Assembly (NCBI RefSeq): GCF_003797825.1
Contig: NZ_RKME01000024.1
Span: 28,435-92,434 of the forward strand
Direction of reading: 5' to 3'
DNA: 64,000 nt
Source: Gordonia sp. OPL2
GTDB lineage: Bacteria > Actinomycetota > Actinomycetes > Mycobacteriales > Mycobacteriaceae
The notes under the pieces are model-generated. The model had not been told where the DNA came from and did no database searches. It saw only the letters and a program-made list of their open reading frames with translations. Below, piece by piece: positions 32,720-42,789 of this stretch (position 1 is the first letter of the stretch; each line of letters opens with the position of its first letter). A program made the position numbers and the translations under genes.

Positions 32720-33057
32720 GTCGCCGCGACCCGATGGCGCGGTTCTACACCTGGCCGCTGATTGTCGAACGCAAGACCGGCACCGATCAGCGCGGCAACG
32801 CGGTGCTGGCGCCACCGGTGACGATCAAGGCGAAGATCCGCATGGTCTCCGAGGTCGTCACGACCACCGACGGCAAAGAGGTCACCACGGTGGCCACCGC
32901 GTCGATGTCAGCCGACACACCGGTCATTCCGACCGGGTCGCGCGTCACCCTGCCCGAGGAGTTGTCCTCGGCGCGCAAAGGTCACGTCGCCGCCGAAGGG
33001 TTGCACGACCTTCGCATCCCGCGGACGCCTCGGTTCTACCAGATCCAGATCGCCTAG
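32716..33057 (+). CDS. Head-closure (stopper) protein
   Basis: A 113-aa beta-rich protein (WPLIVERKTGTDQRGNAV; SRVTLPEEL; RFYQIQIA) with the length and order expected of the head-tail stopper. GTG start overlapping the adaptor. Confidence 0.6.
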   Translation: MSRRDPMARFYTWPLIVERKTGTDQRGNAVLAPPVTIKAKIRMVSEVVTTTDGKEVTTVATASMSADTPVIPTGSRVTLPEELSSARKGHVAAEGLHDLRIPRTPRFYQIQIA

Positions 33058-33067
33058 GAGGTCCGTG

Positions 33068-33400
33068 ATGGGTATGCGTGGCCACTGGCCAGAGCCCGAA
33101 GAGGCAGCAGCAGCACGCAAGTCGGCGGCACGTCGCGCGGGCGAGCGACTGCTGGACGACGCACGCGACCGGGCGCCCGAGTTGACCGGCGAGCTGAAGG
33201 ACTCGGGCGAGATGACCGAGCTCGACGACGACGCGGCGCGGGTCTCTTTCACCGCGCCCCACGCGATGCGCCAGCACTACCTCGATTACGAGCATCCGCG
33301 CGGCGGCGAGCGGTTCTTCCTGCTCAATGCGTCCGAGGAGATCGGCCCTCAGCTCGGTCAGATCCTGGCCGACGAGTTGCGGACGAAGCTGGGCGGCTGA
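33068..33400 (+). CDS. HK97 gp10-like neck/tail-completion protein
   Basis: A 110-aa protein. The pattern RAGERLLDDARDRAPELTGELKD followed by FTAPHAMRQHYLDYEHPRGG is the usual gp10-like signature (APxxTGxLxxS). An AGGAGG lies 6 nt before the ATG at 33068; the GTG at 33065 would be too close. Confidence 0.75.
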   Translation: MGMRGHWPEPEEAAAARKSAARRAGERLLDDARDRAPELTGELKDSGEMTELDDDAARVSFTAPHAMRQHYLDYEHPRGGERFFLLNASEEIGPQLGQILADELRTKLGG

Positions 33401-33846
33401 TGCGCCAGCCCACGAGCTCCGAGGTGATCGCCGCCTTGGGGCAGTATCTCGCTGGTCGGAACATGGTGCGTTACAGCGCAACCTACGAGGGCGACGATCC
33501 GATGCCCGCGTTCATCGACGGGTTGCTGCCGCCCGATCCCGACACCGTCGTCGCCGCGACGATCGTCCGCGATGACCGCGAGCGCGACCTCGACAACCCG
33601 GACATCGACGTCCGGCTGCGCTTTCGCGCTGCGGCCGGCGCCGATCGAACCGCGGACGACATCGCCGACGTGCACTTCTTCGTGCTGCACGTCCCCGATC
33701 ACGTTGTCCGCAAAGAAGTGTGGCCCGGCGGCGTCCGGGTCCTTGATGTCCGCCGGGTCGTGCGGGCGCCGTCCTTCCAGGACGCAAACGGTCGCACCGT
33801 GCGTGCCGACGACTACCGGATAACCCTCAACCCGAAGGAGCAATGA
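33400..33846 (+). CDS. Tail terminator protein
   Basis: A 148-aa alpha-beta protein, ATG overlapping the preceding stop. N-terminal helix (SSEVIAALGQYLAG), then strands, in the slot directly before the major tail protein. Family assignment rests on size and synteny. Confidence 0.6.
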   Translation: MRQPTSSEVIAALGQYLAGRNMVRYSATYEGDDPMPAFIDGLLPPDPDTVVAATIVRDDRERDLDNPDIDVRLRFRAAAGADRTADDIADVHFFVLHVPDHVVRKEVWPGGVRVLDVRRVVRAPSFQDANGRTVRADDYRITLNPKEQ

Positions 33847-34652
33847 TGTCTGTACTCGCACCACCGGACACCTCGGATCTGGACGCCACACTCGCCCGGA
33901 ATTGGGCGGTCCTGACCAAGGCCAAGTCGTCGGACCCGTGGACCCCGGTCAAGTGCCTGACGACCGTCACGCCCAACATGGGCGACAAGCAGCGCCAGGA
34001 CGCCGGCGACTTCCACAGCGGCGCCTACACCGCGCAGATCGCGACCGAGGCGTCGTGGTCGATCGAGCTGGGCCTGCAGCTCAAGCTCGACCCCGGCACC
34101 GATCTGCCCGACCCCGGCCAGGAGATCCTGCGCGACAAGATGGGCAAGCTCGGCGGCGAAGAGCTGGTCTACATCTGGATCTACCGCACCGACGGCCGCC
34201 CGGAAAGCTACCAGGGCCGCGCGGGCGTCACCTTCCAGTACGCCTCGGGCGACAAGGCGGCACTGTTCGGCGGCACCGTCCAGCTCACCGGCTACGGCGC
34301 CTACTCGCAGCCGGCGAAGCCGACCGACGTCGCGGTCAACGAGGTGCAGCGCATCGAGATCATCTCCGCGCCTACCACGTTCAAGCTGAAGTTCCTCGGC
34401 GCCGAGACGGGCAGCCTGACGATCGCCTCGCTCGACGCCGCAACATTGCAGACCGCGATCACGGGGCTGGCGGGTGTCGGGTCGGGCAACGCGGTGGTCA
34501 CCGGCACCAACTCGGCCGGCTACAACGTCACCTTCCAGGGCGCGCTCGCCGGGATCGACGTCCCGACGCTGAAGGTGTCGGCCATGGTCGGAGGCACCAG
34601 CCCCGAGATTGACATCTCGGTGGTCACCGAGGGTCACGCGGCCGCGGCCTGA
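33843..34652 (+). CDS. Major tail protein
   Basis: A 269-aa protein. Residues 1-165 form the tube domain (NWAVLTKAKSSDPWTPVKCL; ELVYIWIYRTDGRPESYQG). Residues about 175-269 add a separate beta domain (LKFLGAETGSLTIASLDAAT; GYNVTFQGALAGIDVPTL) that likely decorates the tail surface. Two adjacent ATGs (33843, 33846) are possible starts. Confidence 0.8.
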   Translation: MMSVLAPPDTSDLDATLARNWAVLTKAKSSDPWTPVKCLTTVTPNMGDKQRQDAGDFHSGAYTAQIATEASWSIELGLQLKLDPGTDLPDPGQEILRDKMGKLGGEELVYIWIYRTDGRPESYQGRAGVTFQYASGDKAALFGGTVQLTGYGAYSQPAKPTDVAVNEVQRIEIISAPTTFKLKFLGAETGSLTIASLDAATLQTAITGLAGVGSGNAVVTGTNSAGYNVTFQGALAGIDVPTLKVSAMVGGTSPEIDISVVTEGHAAAA

Positions 34653-34655
34653 TCT

Positions 34656-35366
34656 GTGTCCGACCAGTTCGATGAGTGGCTCGACTCCGGGCTCGTGCTC
34701 CCCATCCGGGGTCACGAGTTCCGGGTCGAGCCGCCCTCGGCGATGACGATCCTGTGTCTGCATCGCCGCCTGATCTCCGAGAAGATCAACGACGCCACCG
34801 AGCGTGAGGACATCCGCGCCGTCCTCGGCCCGACGTGGCAGAAGATGTGCGACGCAGGCATTCCCGACTCGATGGCCATGCACGCCGGGCGCACCGCGGT
34901 CATGAAGTACCTCGACGACGCCGAGGCCGCGATCGGCGTGTGGAACTTCGAGGCGCCGACGGAGCCTGAGCGTGAGCCGGAGAAGCGCGGCCCCTCGATC
35001 TACGGCGTCGACCCCGACGACAGCATCGATCCACCCGGCACCATCAGTGACCTCGATCCTGGCGGCGGCCCGTACATGCCCGACGTCGGCATGCGCGTGT
35101 GGGCCTACCCGCCCCAGTACGCCCCCGCCTACCGCGAGCAGGAAGTGGCCGAACAGCAGGCAGCCAACACCGCCAGCTGGACAGACATCTTCCACGCCTG
35201 GGATGCGATCGAGATCGACTTCCAGATCCTCTGCCAACGCGATCTGACACCCGAACTCCTCGAGGCGAAGTCGTGGCGCTGGTTCGCCGTTCGCCTCTCC
35301 CGCATCCTCGGCGACCGCTCGACGCTGTCGTCGCAGTACATCAGCTCACGAAAGGCAGACCAGTAG
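34656..35366 (+). CDS. Tail assembly chaperone, G and T parts in one frame
   Basis: A 236-aa, GTG-start protein. Residues 1-110 (FDEWLDSGLVLPIRGHEFRV, MHAGRTAVMKYLD) match the first actinophage tail chaperone. Residues about 170-236 (WTDIFHAWDAIEIDFQILC, SWRWFAVRLSRIL) match the part normally reached by a -1 ribosomal frameshift. Here both lie in one continuous frame with a Pro/Glu-rich linker between. Followed by a paralogue. Confidence 0.7.
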   Translation: MSDQFDEWLDSGLVLPIRGHEFRVEPPSAMTILCLHRRLISEKINDATEREDIRAVLGPTWQKMCDAGIPDSMAMHAGRTAVMKYLDDAEAAIGVWNFEAPTEPEREPEKRGPSIYGVDPDDSIDPPGTISDLDPGGGPYMPDVGMRVWAYPPQYAPAYREQEVAEQQAANTASWTDIFHAWDAIEIDFQILCQRDLTPELLEAKSWRWFAVRLSRILGDRSTLSSQYISSRKADQ

Positions 35367-35816
35367 ATGGCAACACACCTCGACGACCTCGCGTCTCACT
35401 ACGATCCGGATCTGCTGCTGCCCATCGACGGTGTGCTCTACCGGATTCCGGCACCGTCGATCGGTGAGGCCGACCGTCTGCGGCCGAAGCTGTGGGGAGC
35501 CGAGGCGCGCGTGTTCGGCCCCGACGAGGAGTGGGCCGAGTGCATCAAGATCCTCGGCACCGCCTACGCCGAGATGGTTGCCCACGAGATCCCCGCGCCC
35601 TACGTCGGGCATGCCGGCCGAACCGCGCTGATCTACTTCTGCTCAGGACCACAGGGTGGCGAACTCGCTCGCGCGCACTGGCAGTTCATCCACATCACCG
35701 AACGCATCAACGTCCCGAAGCTGATGGAGCTCCTGGGCGAGGAAGCCGAGCGGATCCGCAACGAGGACGCCGCCCGCGAGGCGATAAACGCGAAGGCCAC
35801 CGCCGATGGCCGATAG
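35367..35816 (+). CDS. Second tail assembly chaperone (paralogue)
   Basis: A 149-aa protein aligned to the first half of the previous gene: PDLLLPIDGVLYRIPAPS against SGLVLPIRGHEFRVEPPS, and VGHAGRTALIYF against AMHAGRTAVMKY. The rest is helical. It overlaps the tape measure gene by 11 nt, the usual place for the frameshifted product. No slippery sequence was found. Confidence 0.6.
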   Translation: MATHLDDLASHYDPDLLLPIDGVLYRIPAPSIGEADRLRPKLWGAEARVFGPDEEWAECIKILGTAYAEMVAHEIPAPYVGHAGRTALIYFCSGPQGGELARAHWQFIHITERINVPKLMELLGEEAERIRNEDAAREAINAKATADGR

Positions 35817-38800
35817 GGTCGTCGAGCTCTTCGCGGACCTCTCGATCCGCGGAGGCGATGCGTTCGACCAGCAGCTGCGGTCGAGCAAGCAGGGCCTCGA
35901 GCAGATGGGCCAGGCCGCCGACGACTCGAGCGAGCAGGTCCGCCAGGCCGCGATCAAGCAGGTCAACGCCTACGAGCGGGTGCAGACCGAGGTCGACAAG
36001 GCCGCCCAGGCTCGGCGGAAGGCCGCTCAGACGGCCAAGGACGCTGTCGAGCGCGAGAAGCTCGCGACCGACCGGCTCGCCGACGCGCAGAAGAAGTACG
36101 GCGATCTCTCGCCTGAGGTGATCCGCGCCCAGAAGCGGGTCTCCGACGCCCACAAGGACACCGAGCGCGCAGCTCGCGCCGCGGAGAAGGCGACCGACCA
36201 GTACACCGTCAAGCAGAAACAGGCCGCCAACGCCGCCCAGAAAGCCGCTCAGGAGATCCGGCGCGCGGGCGATGAGATCGATACCGCGATGCCCAGCGGG
36301 AAGAACCTCGACGGATTCATGGGCAAACTTGGCTCGCTCGGCGAGAAGGGGTCGGAGTTCGGCGGCAACCTCGGCGGCGGGTTCATGGCCGGGTTCGCCC
36401 CGAAGATCGCCTCGCTCGGATCGAAGGGCGGTCCGATCGGCGCCGCGCTCGCAGGCGTGGCGACTGTGGGTCTCGCAGCCGGCGCCCTGCTGGCCCGCTC
36501 GGTCGCCGACGGCGCGAAGCGCGGCCAAGATCAGAACGAGGTGCAGGCGCAGCTCGGTATCGACGACGCCACCGCGGGTCGCCTCGGTAAGGCCGCATCC
36601 GAGGCCTACATGGGCAACTTCGGCGAGAGCGTCAAGTCGAACATGGAGAGCATCGGCACCGCGATCCAATCGGGTCTGCTGGCTCCGACGGCCGGCCAGG
36701 GCGACATGCAGCACATGTCCGAGCAGCTCTCCACGCTCGCGACGGTCATGAAGGTCGACATCCCCGAGGCCGCCCGCGCCGCCGGCCAGATGGTCAAGAC
36801 CGGGATGGCCGACAACGCAACCGAGGCGTTCGACATCCTCACCGCGGCATCCCAAAAGGGCCTGAACATCTCAGGTGACCTGCTCGACACGATGAACGAG
36901 TACGGCACCCAGTTCCGCAAGGTCGGCCTCGACGGCGCCGACGCCATGGGCCTGATCTCGCAGGCGGTGCAGAACGGCGCGCGTGACACCGACGTCGCCG
37001 CCGACGCGATCAAGGAGTTCTCTCTCCGCGTCACCGACGGTTCCGAGTCGACCTCGACCGCGCTGCAGGGCCTGGGCCTCAACGTCCAGGACATCACCGC
37101 ACAGCTGGCCCAGGGTGGCGAACCAGCGAAGCAGGGCCTCGACCAGATCCTCGACAAGCTGCGCGAGATGCCGCCGAGTGTCGAGAAGAACCAGATCGCC
37201 GCAGCGCTGTTCGGCACCCAGTGGGAAGACCTCGGCGCGGCGTTCGACCACTTCGATCTCTCGACGGCTCGAAAGGAGCTCGGCGACACTGAGGGCGCAC
37301 TCGACATGGCGTCGAAGAAGCTCAGCGAGGGCCCGGGTGCGGCGGCCGAGCAGGCGCGCCGCACGGTCGAAGAGGCGACCATGGGGATCAAGCAGACCCT
37401 CGCTGACGCGTTCGGGCCGGCAGCGCAGGACATGGCCCAGGGGCTCCTCGAGAACAAGGATGAGATCGCGTCGTTCTTCGCCGATCTCGTCGTCGCCGCA
37501 CTTGATTTCGGTATCGCCATGGGCAACACCGCGGCGGGTGCACTGCACGTCTGGGGTGAGGCAGCCAACGGGCTAGGAACGATGATCGGCGGGCTCGTCG
37601 AGCTGGCCGGAACAGGCATCGGCGTGATGGGCAATCTCATCTCGAAGATCCCCGGAATGGGGGACATCGGCAACACGATGCGCGATGCCGGCGACAAGGC
37701 GAAAGAGACCGGCACGTCGATGAAGTCAATGGGCGACGGCGCACATGCCGCGGCCAACTTCATTGCCGACCAGCTCAACCCCGCGATGGCCAACGCACGT
37801 GACAAGGTCGCCGCCGCCGGGGACGCCGCGCGCAACTCGTCGGCCGGTATGGACACGCTGCGTAATTCGATCGTTGGCGTCCCGGATGGCAAGTCGGTGG
37901 TTATCACCGACAACAGCCCCGAGGCGCGGAAGCGACTCGAGGATCTCGGATTCACCGTCACGACGATGCCTGACGGCTCGGTGTACGTCGAAGCGAAGAC
38001 GGCCGACGCGCAGGCGCGCCTCGACCAGCTGCAGCGCGAGGGCACCAAGTGGATCAACGTGAAGCTGAAGGCGGAACAGACTGCCTACGCGCAGCGCGTG
38101 ATTGCCGCCCTCGAGGCGAACCAGACGGCGATCACGTCGATCAGCCCGAACGCTGACGGCTCGATCCGTCAGTTCGCCGACGGCGGGGTCGATGGGCCAC
38201 TCCCCGACCAGGCGGTCATCCAGAACGCGCGCAACGGAAAGCGCGGCCTGATCCAGTGGGCGGAGGCCGACGCGGGCCCGTGGGAGGCGTACATCCCCGG
38301 CGCTCAGTCGAAGCGACCGCGGGCCACCGCGATCCTGTCGGAGGTGGCCGACCGGTTCGGTTACCGGCTCGCCTCCTACGCCGACGGCGGGATCGCCGAG
38401 GGCTACGGCCTGCCAGCCGGGACGTCGATTGGCTACGGCGGTAGCGGATTCCCTGACTGGATCACCCAGCTGGGCGCCAGCTACAACGTGAAGCCGAGCA
38501 CGTATGCGGGCCACCAGGAGTCTGATCGCGGCGAGGCCGGGTACGCGCCCAACCCGCAGGGCCTGAACCGTGGCATCGACTGGTCGGGGTCGGTCGACGA
38601 CATGCAGCGGTTCGCTGAGGCGATGATGGTTGCAGCGCCGAACGACCCGGCGATCGAGCAGGTCATCTGGATGAACCCGAACACCGGGCAGAAGCTCGGA
38701 TGGCACGGCCGCAGTCCCGACACCGATGGCAGCTACTTCGCCAGCGACTACGGCGGGCACACCGACCACGTGCACCTGCGCGTCAACTCCCGCGTCGGCG

Positions 38801-40347
38801 CCAACGCCGGCAGCAGCGGGGCGTCGGGTGCCGATCAGCCGATCATCGACGTCACCCTCTCGCCGGAATCGTCGCGTGAAGATGTGGCGCGCAAGATCAT
38901 CGCCGAGGGCAAGCGACGCGGCTACAACGACGCGGAGATCAAGGCGATCCTCGCGACCGCGATCCAGGAGTCGAACCTCTCGCCGTCGGCCCAGGGTGGC
39001 GGCGGCGCCTGGCACGGCGTCTTCCAGCAGGACGGCTCGTACCCCGGCCGCGACGACCCGAACACCAACATCACCGGCTTCTACGACCGGCTCGACCAGA
39101 AGAAGCGGTCCCAGGGGTGGTCAACCGACCCGTACCGCAACATCTTCTGGCTGCAACAGCGGCCCGGCGAGCTGTCGGCTGATGCGGCGGTGGCCAACGG
39201 TCGGCAGGGCTACCTGTCCGAGATCCAGTCCCGGGCGGGCGAGGCCGACTCGATGTTCTCCTCGGTCGGCCCGGTCGGCGGACCACCGACGCCGGAGGGC
39301 TACGGGCAGACGTTCACCGTCAGCCCCGACGGCACGGTCACCAACACGACTGCGGCAACCGGACCGCCGGAGGACCCGTACACCACCGAGGTCACCTTCG
39401 ACAATCCGCTCGAGCCGTTCTGGTGGAAGGGCGAGAAGGAGTACCGCCAGCGGATCATCGACGAGGAGGAGAAGCGCAAGGCCTGGGACGAGTACTGGGA
39501 CAAGGCCGGTCAGACGAGCTCGGACTCGAAGTCGAAGACCGACGGGACCGGCACCGGCACCGCGAAGAAGGGCAAGAAGCTCCCGACGCTCGAGGAGGCT
39601 GAGGCCGATCTCCGCGACGCCCAGGAGTCGCTGAAGATCGCCGAGCAGCGCCAGCGCGAGCTGAAGCCGGACGCCAAGGAGTCGTCGAAGATGTCGGCGC
39701 AGCGCGCCGTCACCAAGGCCAACGAGGCGGTCACCGAAGCGAAGTCGGTGATCGAACAAGTGAAGGCGAACCCGTCGGGCTACCTCCCGGCGGCGCCGGA
39801 GGTGAAGAAGTTCGCGTTCGGCGACGTCCGCAATGGGCATCAGCCGGAGATGGTGCGGCCGGGCGATTTCCGGATGTGGGGCGAGCCGGAATCCGGTGGC
39901 GAGTCCTACATCCCGCACGCACCTGACCGTCGCGCCCGCGCGATCGACATCTGGGCCAAGACCGGACGCATTCTCGGCGTGAAGGGCTTCGCGGCTGGTG
40001 GATTCGGCGGCTACACCGCCGACACCCGTGACGCGTCGGCCCCGAAGAACCTCTACGACCTCCTCTCACTCGGTGTCGGCGGCGGAATGATGCTCGCCAA
40101 CGCGGCGTCGCCGTACGCGATGTCGTTCCTCACCGGCAAGTGGGACCTCGGCAACCTCACCCCGCAGTTCGACACGAAAGCCAACAGCAACAGCGACGTC
40201 ACCCAGCTCGTCGGCGGCGCTGTCGGCCAGATCTCGTCGCAGCTCACCGAGATCATCTGGGCGCTCAAGGAGGGCGAGAACATCACCGTGAAGATCGACG
40301 GCGTCACCGCTCCGGCCAACCTCTCGATGACACGAAAGGGCTGGTGA
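35806..40347 (+). CDS. Tape measure protein with two wall-hydrolase-like domains
   Basis: A 1513-aa protein, the longest in the window, setting tail length. Residues 25-165 are coiled coil; hydrophobic segments lie near 190-235 and 560-620. Residues about 865-990 form a Zn-peptidase-like domain ending in GGHTDHVHLRV. Residues about 1024-1145 form a lysozyme-like (SLT) domain with ILATAIQESNL and GVFQQDGS. These should help the tail tip pass the mycolate/peptidoglycan wall during DNA entry. ATG at 35806. Confidence 0.85.
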   Translation: MADRVVELFADLSIRGGDAFDQQLRSSKQGLEQMGQAADDSSEQVRQAAIKQVNAYERVQTEVDKAAQARRKAAQTAKDAVEREKLATDRLADAQKKYGDLSPEVIRAQKRVSDAHKDTERAARAAEKATDQYTVKQKQAANAAQKAAQEIRRAGDEIDTAMPSGKNLDGFMGKLGSLGEKGSEFGGNLGGGFMAGFAPKIASLGSKGGPIGAALAGVATVGLAAGALLARSVADGAKRGQDQNEVQAQLGIDDATAGRLGKAASEAYMGNFGESVKSNMESIGTAIQSGLLAPTAGQGDMQHMSEQLSTLATVMKVDIPEAARAAGQMVKTGMADNATEAFDILTAASQKGLNISGDLLDTMNEYGTQFRKVGLDGADAMGLISQAVQNGARDTDVAADAIKEFSLRVTDGSESTSTALQGLGLNVQDITAQLAQGGEPAKQGLDQILDKLREMPPSVEKNQIAAALFGTQWEDLGAAFDHFDLSTARKELGDTEGALDMASKKLSEGPGAAAEQARRTVEEATMGIKQTLADAFGPAAQDMAQGLLENKDEIASFFADLVVAALDFGIAMGNTAAGALHVWGEAANGLGTMIGGLVELAGTGIGVMGNLISKIPGMGDIGNTMRDAGDKAKETGTSMKSMGDGAHAAANFIADQLNPAMANARDKVAAAGDAARNSSAGMDTLRNSIVGVPDGKSVVITDNSPEARKRLEDLGFTVTTMPDGSVYVEAKTADAQARLDQLQREGTKWINVKLKAEQTAYAQRVIAALEANQTAITSISPNADGSIRQFADGGVDGPLPDQAVIQNARNGKRGLIQWAEADAGPWEAYIPGAQSKRPRATAILSEVADRFGYRLASYADGGIAEGYGLPAGTSIGYGGSGFPDWITQLGASYNVKPSTYAGHQESDRGEAGYAPNPQGLNRGIDWSGSVDDMQRFAEAMMVAAPNDPAIEQVIWMNPNTGQKLGWHGRSPDTDGSYFASDYGGHTDHVHLRVNSRVGANAGSSGASGADQPIIDVTLSPESSREDVARKIIAEGKRRGYNDAEIKAILATAIQESNLSPSAQGGGGAWHGVFQQDGSYPGRDDPNTNITGFYDRLDQKKRSQGWSTDPYRNIFWLQQRPGELSADAAVANGRQGYLSEIQSRAGEADSMFSSVGPVGGPPTPEGYGQTFTVSPDGTVTNTTAATGPPEDPYTTEVTFDNPLEPFWWKGEKEYRQRIIDEEEKRKAWDEYWDKAGQTSSDSKSKTDGTGTGTAKKGKKLPTLEEAEADLRDAQESLKIAEQRQRELKPDAKESSKMSAQRAVTKANEAVTEAKSVIEQVKANPSGYLPAAPEVKKFAFGDVRNGHQPEMVRPGDFRMWGEPESGGESYIPHAPDRRARAIDIWAKTGRILGVKGFAAGGFGGYTADTRDASAPKNLYDLLSLGVGGGMMLANAASPYAMSFLTGKWDLGNLTPQFDTKANSNSDVTQLVGGAVGQISSQLTEIIWALKEGENITVKIDGVTAPANLSMTRKGW

Positions 40348-41186
40348 TGGGACTCGAACCGCCGCGGTGCCGATTCACCGGATGGAACGGCAAGGACTGG
40401 AAGTTCGGCGACCCGAGCTGCCCGCTGCGCCTGGCCGGGGTGAAGGGTCTGGCGGGAGCACCCACCGAGTTCGTCGACGTGCAGGGCGCAGGCCAGCTGG
40501 GCGTCACGAACGTCGACATCACATACGGGCCCAACGTCGTCACGCTCGACGTGAACGTCGGCCCGCTGCTCGACGACGAGCCGGTCATGGGTGATCAGGC
40601 GGTGGCGATCTTCTCGGCCTGGCGGCGGTCCCTCGGTATCGGCAAGCAGGTCGGGAAGTTCGAGCTCGTCGAGACTGGCCGCTTCCAGATGGTCCGCGCG
40701 GTCATGTCGACGATGCCGGACTACTCGATCCATCAGGTGTTCAATGCCGGATGGACCCGTGAGCAGATCCAGCTGCGATCCGACGAGTCCTGCTGGCGCA
40801 CCGACCCGTTCGACCAGACCTTCCCCTACGGATCGACGATCGAGGTCGACAACCTCGGCGACTTCGAGACCTGGCCCTGGTACGAGATCATCGGGCCGAT
40901 CACCAACCCGACTGTCGGGCTGATGGGCGAGACCCGCACGATCAAGAAGGCCGACGGATCGAACCTCGTCATCCCGGCCGGGCAGAAGCTCACCATCCAG
41001 ACCGACCCCGACCTGTGGGAGATCGTCGACCACACCGGCACCGACCAGTCGTGGATCGGTGACCGCTGGCACCAACGCGCCCCCGAGACGACAGTCGGCA
41101 TCCCCGTCACCTTCACCGGATCCGGGACGTCGAGCGGCACCTCGATCCGTGTGGTGATCCCGCAGCTGTACTGGCAGGCGATCTAG
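40347..41186 (+). CDS. Distal tail / minor tail protein
   Basis: A 279-aa protein, starting in a TGATG overlap with the tape measure. Segments such as GDQAVAIFSAWRRSLG, RFQMVRAVMST and ETWPWYEIIGPITNP are typical of the first actinophage minor tail protein (Dit-like), which caps the tube. Confidence 0.75.
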   Translation: MGLEPPRCRFTGWNGKDWKFGDPSCPLRLAGVKGLAGAPTEFVDVQGAGQLGVTNVDITYGPNVVTLDVNVGPLLDDEPVMGDQAVAIFSAWRRSLGIGKQVGKFELVETGRFQMVRAVMSTMPDYSIHQVFNAGWTREQIQLRSDESCWRTDPFDQTFPYGSTIEVDNLGDFETWPWYEIIGPITNPTVGLMGETRTIKKADGSNLVIPAGQKLTIQTDPDLWEIVDHTGTDQSWIGDRWHQRAPETTVGIPVTFTGSGTSSGTSIRVVIPQLYWQAI

Positions 41187-41188
41187 CG

Positions 41189-42781
41189 ATGCCGCCATTC
41201 GCACCCGGGTACGCCGATCCGTACACCGGGCCAGTCGAGCAGTACGACATCCAGGTCGGCAAACGCTTCGGCGGCGGCACCGGATCGAAGGTCAGTTGGC
41301 GCCCAGTCGGCACCTACGAAGAGGCAGCCCGCGACGACACCTGGGGCCTCGAAGGTGGCGGGCTCGTCTTCACCCTGAAGCCGGACAACCCGCTCAACAA
41401 CCTCATCGAAGAGACCGGCATCAAGCGCCGCGCGTATCACGTGCGCTGCACCCACAACGGCATCACCGCCTGGTACCGAATCAAGAAGCGCCGCAAGACC
41501 GGACGCGCCGGCCAGGAGAAGGTGCTCTACGAGTGCGTCGACTACAAATACTGGCTCACCCGGGTGCTGTTCTGGGTCAACCCGCTATTCCCGCCCGAGA
41601 TCCAGGTGGGTCTGACGGGCAAACAGGACGTGATGTTCGGGCCGCCCGACCCGGTCTTCAAGTACTTCATGTCCAAAAACATGATTCGGCTCGACCGGCC
41701 GGTGTACTGCAAGCTGCCGATCCACTGGCCCGACTCGTGGACCCAGCCCGACCTGACGAACATCGACAGCCTCGACGACCTGCTCGACCTGCTGTTCGAC
41801 GCCACCGAGGAGATCACCGGCCTGCAGTGCCGATTCACCCAGGGCGACGAGGCGTTCGCCCAGACCGTCGACATGCTCGAAATGGGCGTCACGGTCGACT
41901 TCTGGGACGGCCACGGCGAGAGCCCCGAGCTATTCAACACCGACAGCCTCGCCGCGCTGCAGTCGATCATCGACTACAGCTCCGATCACTTCCTCGACCT
42001 GTCGCAGCTACTCAAGCCGATCAACTCGGGACTGTGGTCCAACGAGGCTGACCGCGCCTGCTACGTCTTCGACACCGCAGAGAAGCGCGACCGCCGCGAA
42101 GTCCAGTTCCGCACCGACGGAACACAGATCGACACCTACGAGCTGGGTGAGGAACACGCTGATGCGACCGACGCGATCGTCGGAGGCAAGAGCCCGTCGA
42201 TGGTCAACGAGCTCATCGAGATCGGCGCCAACCTCGCGATCGCCGCGATCCTCGCCGTCGTCGCGACCATCCCGGGACTCGCCGGCGCGGCCGGACTATC
42301 GATCGGCGTCGGCGACCTGTTCGACGACATCTTCTTCGCCTACCAACGCTTCTGGGACCAGGAGCTCGAGGACGACATCGGCGTCGACGACGCGTTCGCC
42401 GAAGGGTTCGCCGACAACACCGCCGCCTACTCGGTCGACTCCTATTCGGTCGGCAAGAAATACCTCAAGGACCACGGCGGCAGCGAGCAACTGACGATCA
42501 ACACCGTCGCCTACGGACCGACCGGACGCGGCATCACCTACGGCGCCGACGACGGCACCGCACGCCGTTTCCGCATGGGCGACAACCTCACCTTCTGGGA
42601 CCGCGGCAACACCGTCGAGCAGTACGCCTCGAAAGTCACCATCACCGACAAGCCCGGCGAGCGGATGGTCCAACAGCTAACCCTCGGCGACGACAAGCGG
42701 CTCAAGGGCGTGTGGGACCGCGCTCTCGGCGGCCTCGGTCGCGCTGCCGCATCCATCAACGGTCTCGCGAACAGCACATAG
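41189..42781 (+). CDS. Minor tail protein (Gp37/tail-associated type)
   Basis: A 530-aa protein 2 bp after the Dit-like gene. N-terminal half: PYTGPVEQYDIQVGKRFGG, VFTLKPDNPLNNL, TAWYRIKKRRKTG. A hydrophobic segment (LAIAAILAVVATIPGLAGAA) near residue 355 may be a membrane-interacting helix. It probably forms the baseplate hub. Confidence 0.75.
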   Translation: MPPFAPGYADPYTGPVEQYDIQVGKRFGGGTGSKVSWRPVGTYEEAARDDTWGLEGGGLVFTLKPDNPLNNLIEETGIKRRAYHVRCTHNGITAWYRIKKRRKTGRAGQEKVLYECVDYKYWLTRVLFWVNPLFPPEIQVGLTGKQDVMFGPPDPVFKYFMSKNMIRLDRPVYCKLPIHWPDSWTQPDLTNIDSLDDLLDLLFDATEEITGLQCRFTQGDEAFAQTVDMLEMGVTVDFWDGHGESPELFNTDSLAALQSIIDYSSDHFLDLSQLLKPINSGLWSNEADRACYVFDTAEKRDRREVQFRTDGTQIDTYELGEEHADATDAIVGGKSPSMVNELIEIGANLAIAAILAVVATIPGLAGAAGLSIGVGDLFDDIFFAYQRFWDQELEDDIGVDDAFAEGFADNTAAYSVDSYSVGKKYLKDHGGSEQLTINTVAYGPTGRGITYGADDGTARRFRMGDNLTFWDRGNTVEQYASKVTITDKPGERMVQQLTLGDDKRLKGVWDRALGGLGRAAASINGLANST

Positions 42782-42789
42782 GAGGACAC

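Noticed and set aside
34656..35816. Programmed -1 frameshift in the tail chaperone genes
   Set aside because: No slippery heptamer found near either 3' end, and the T-like part is already in frame in the first gene.
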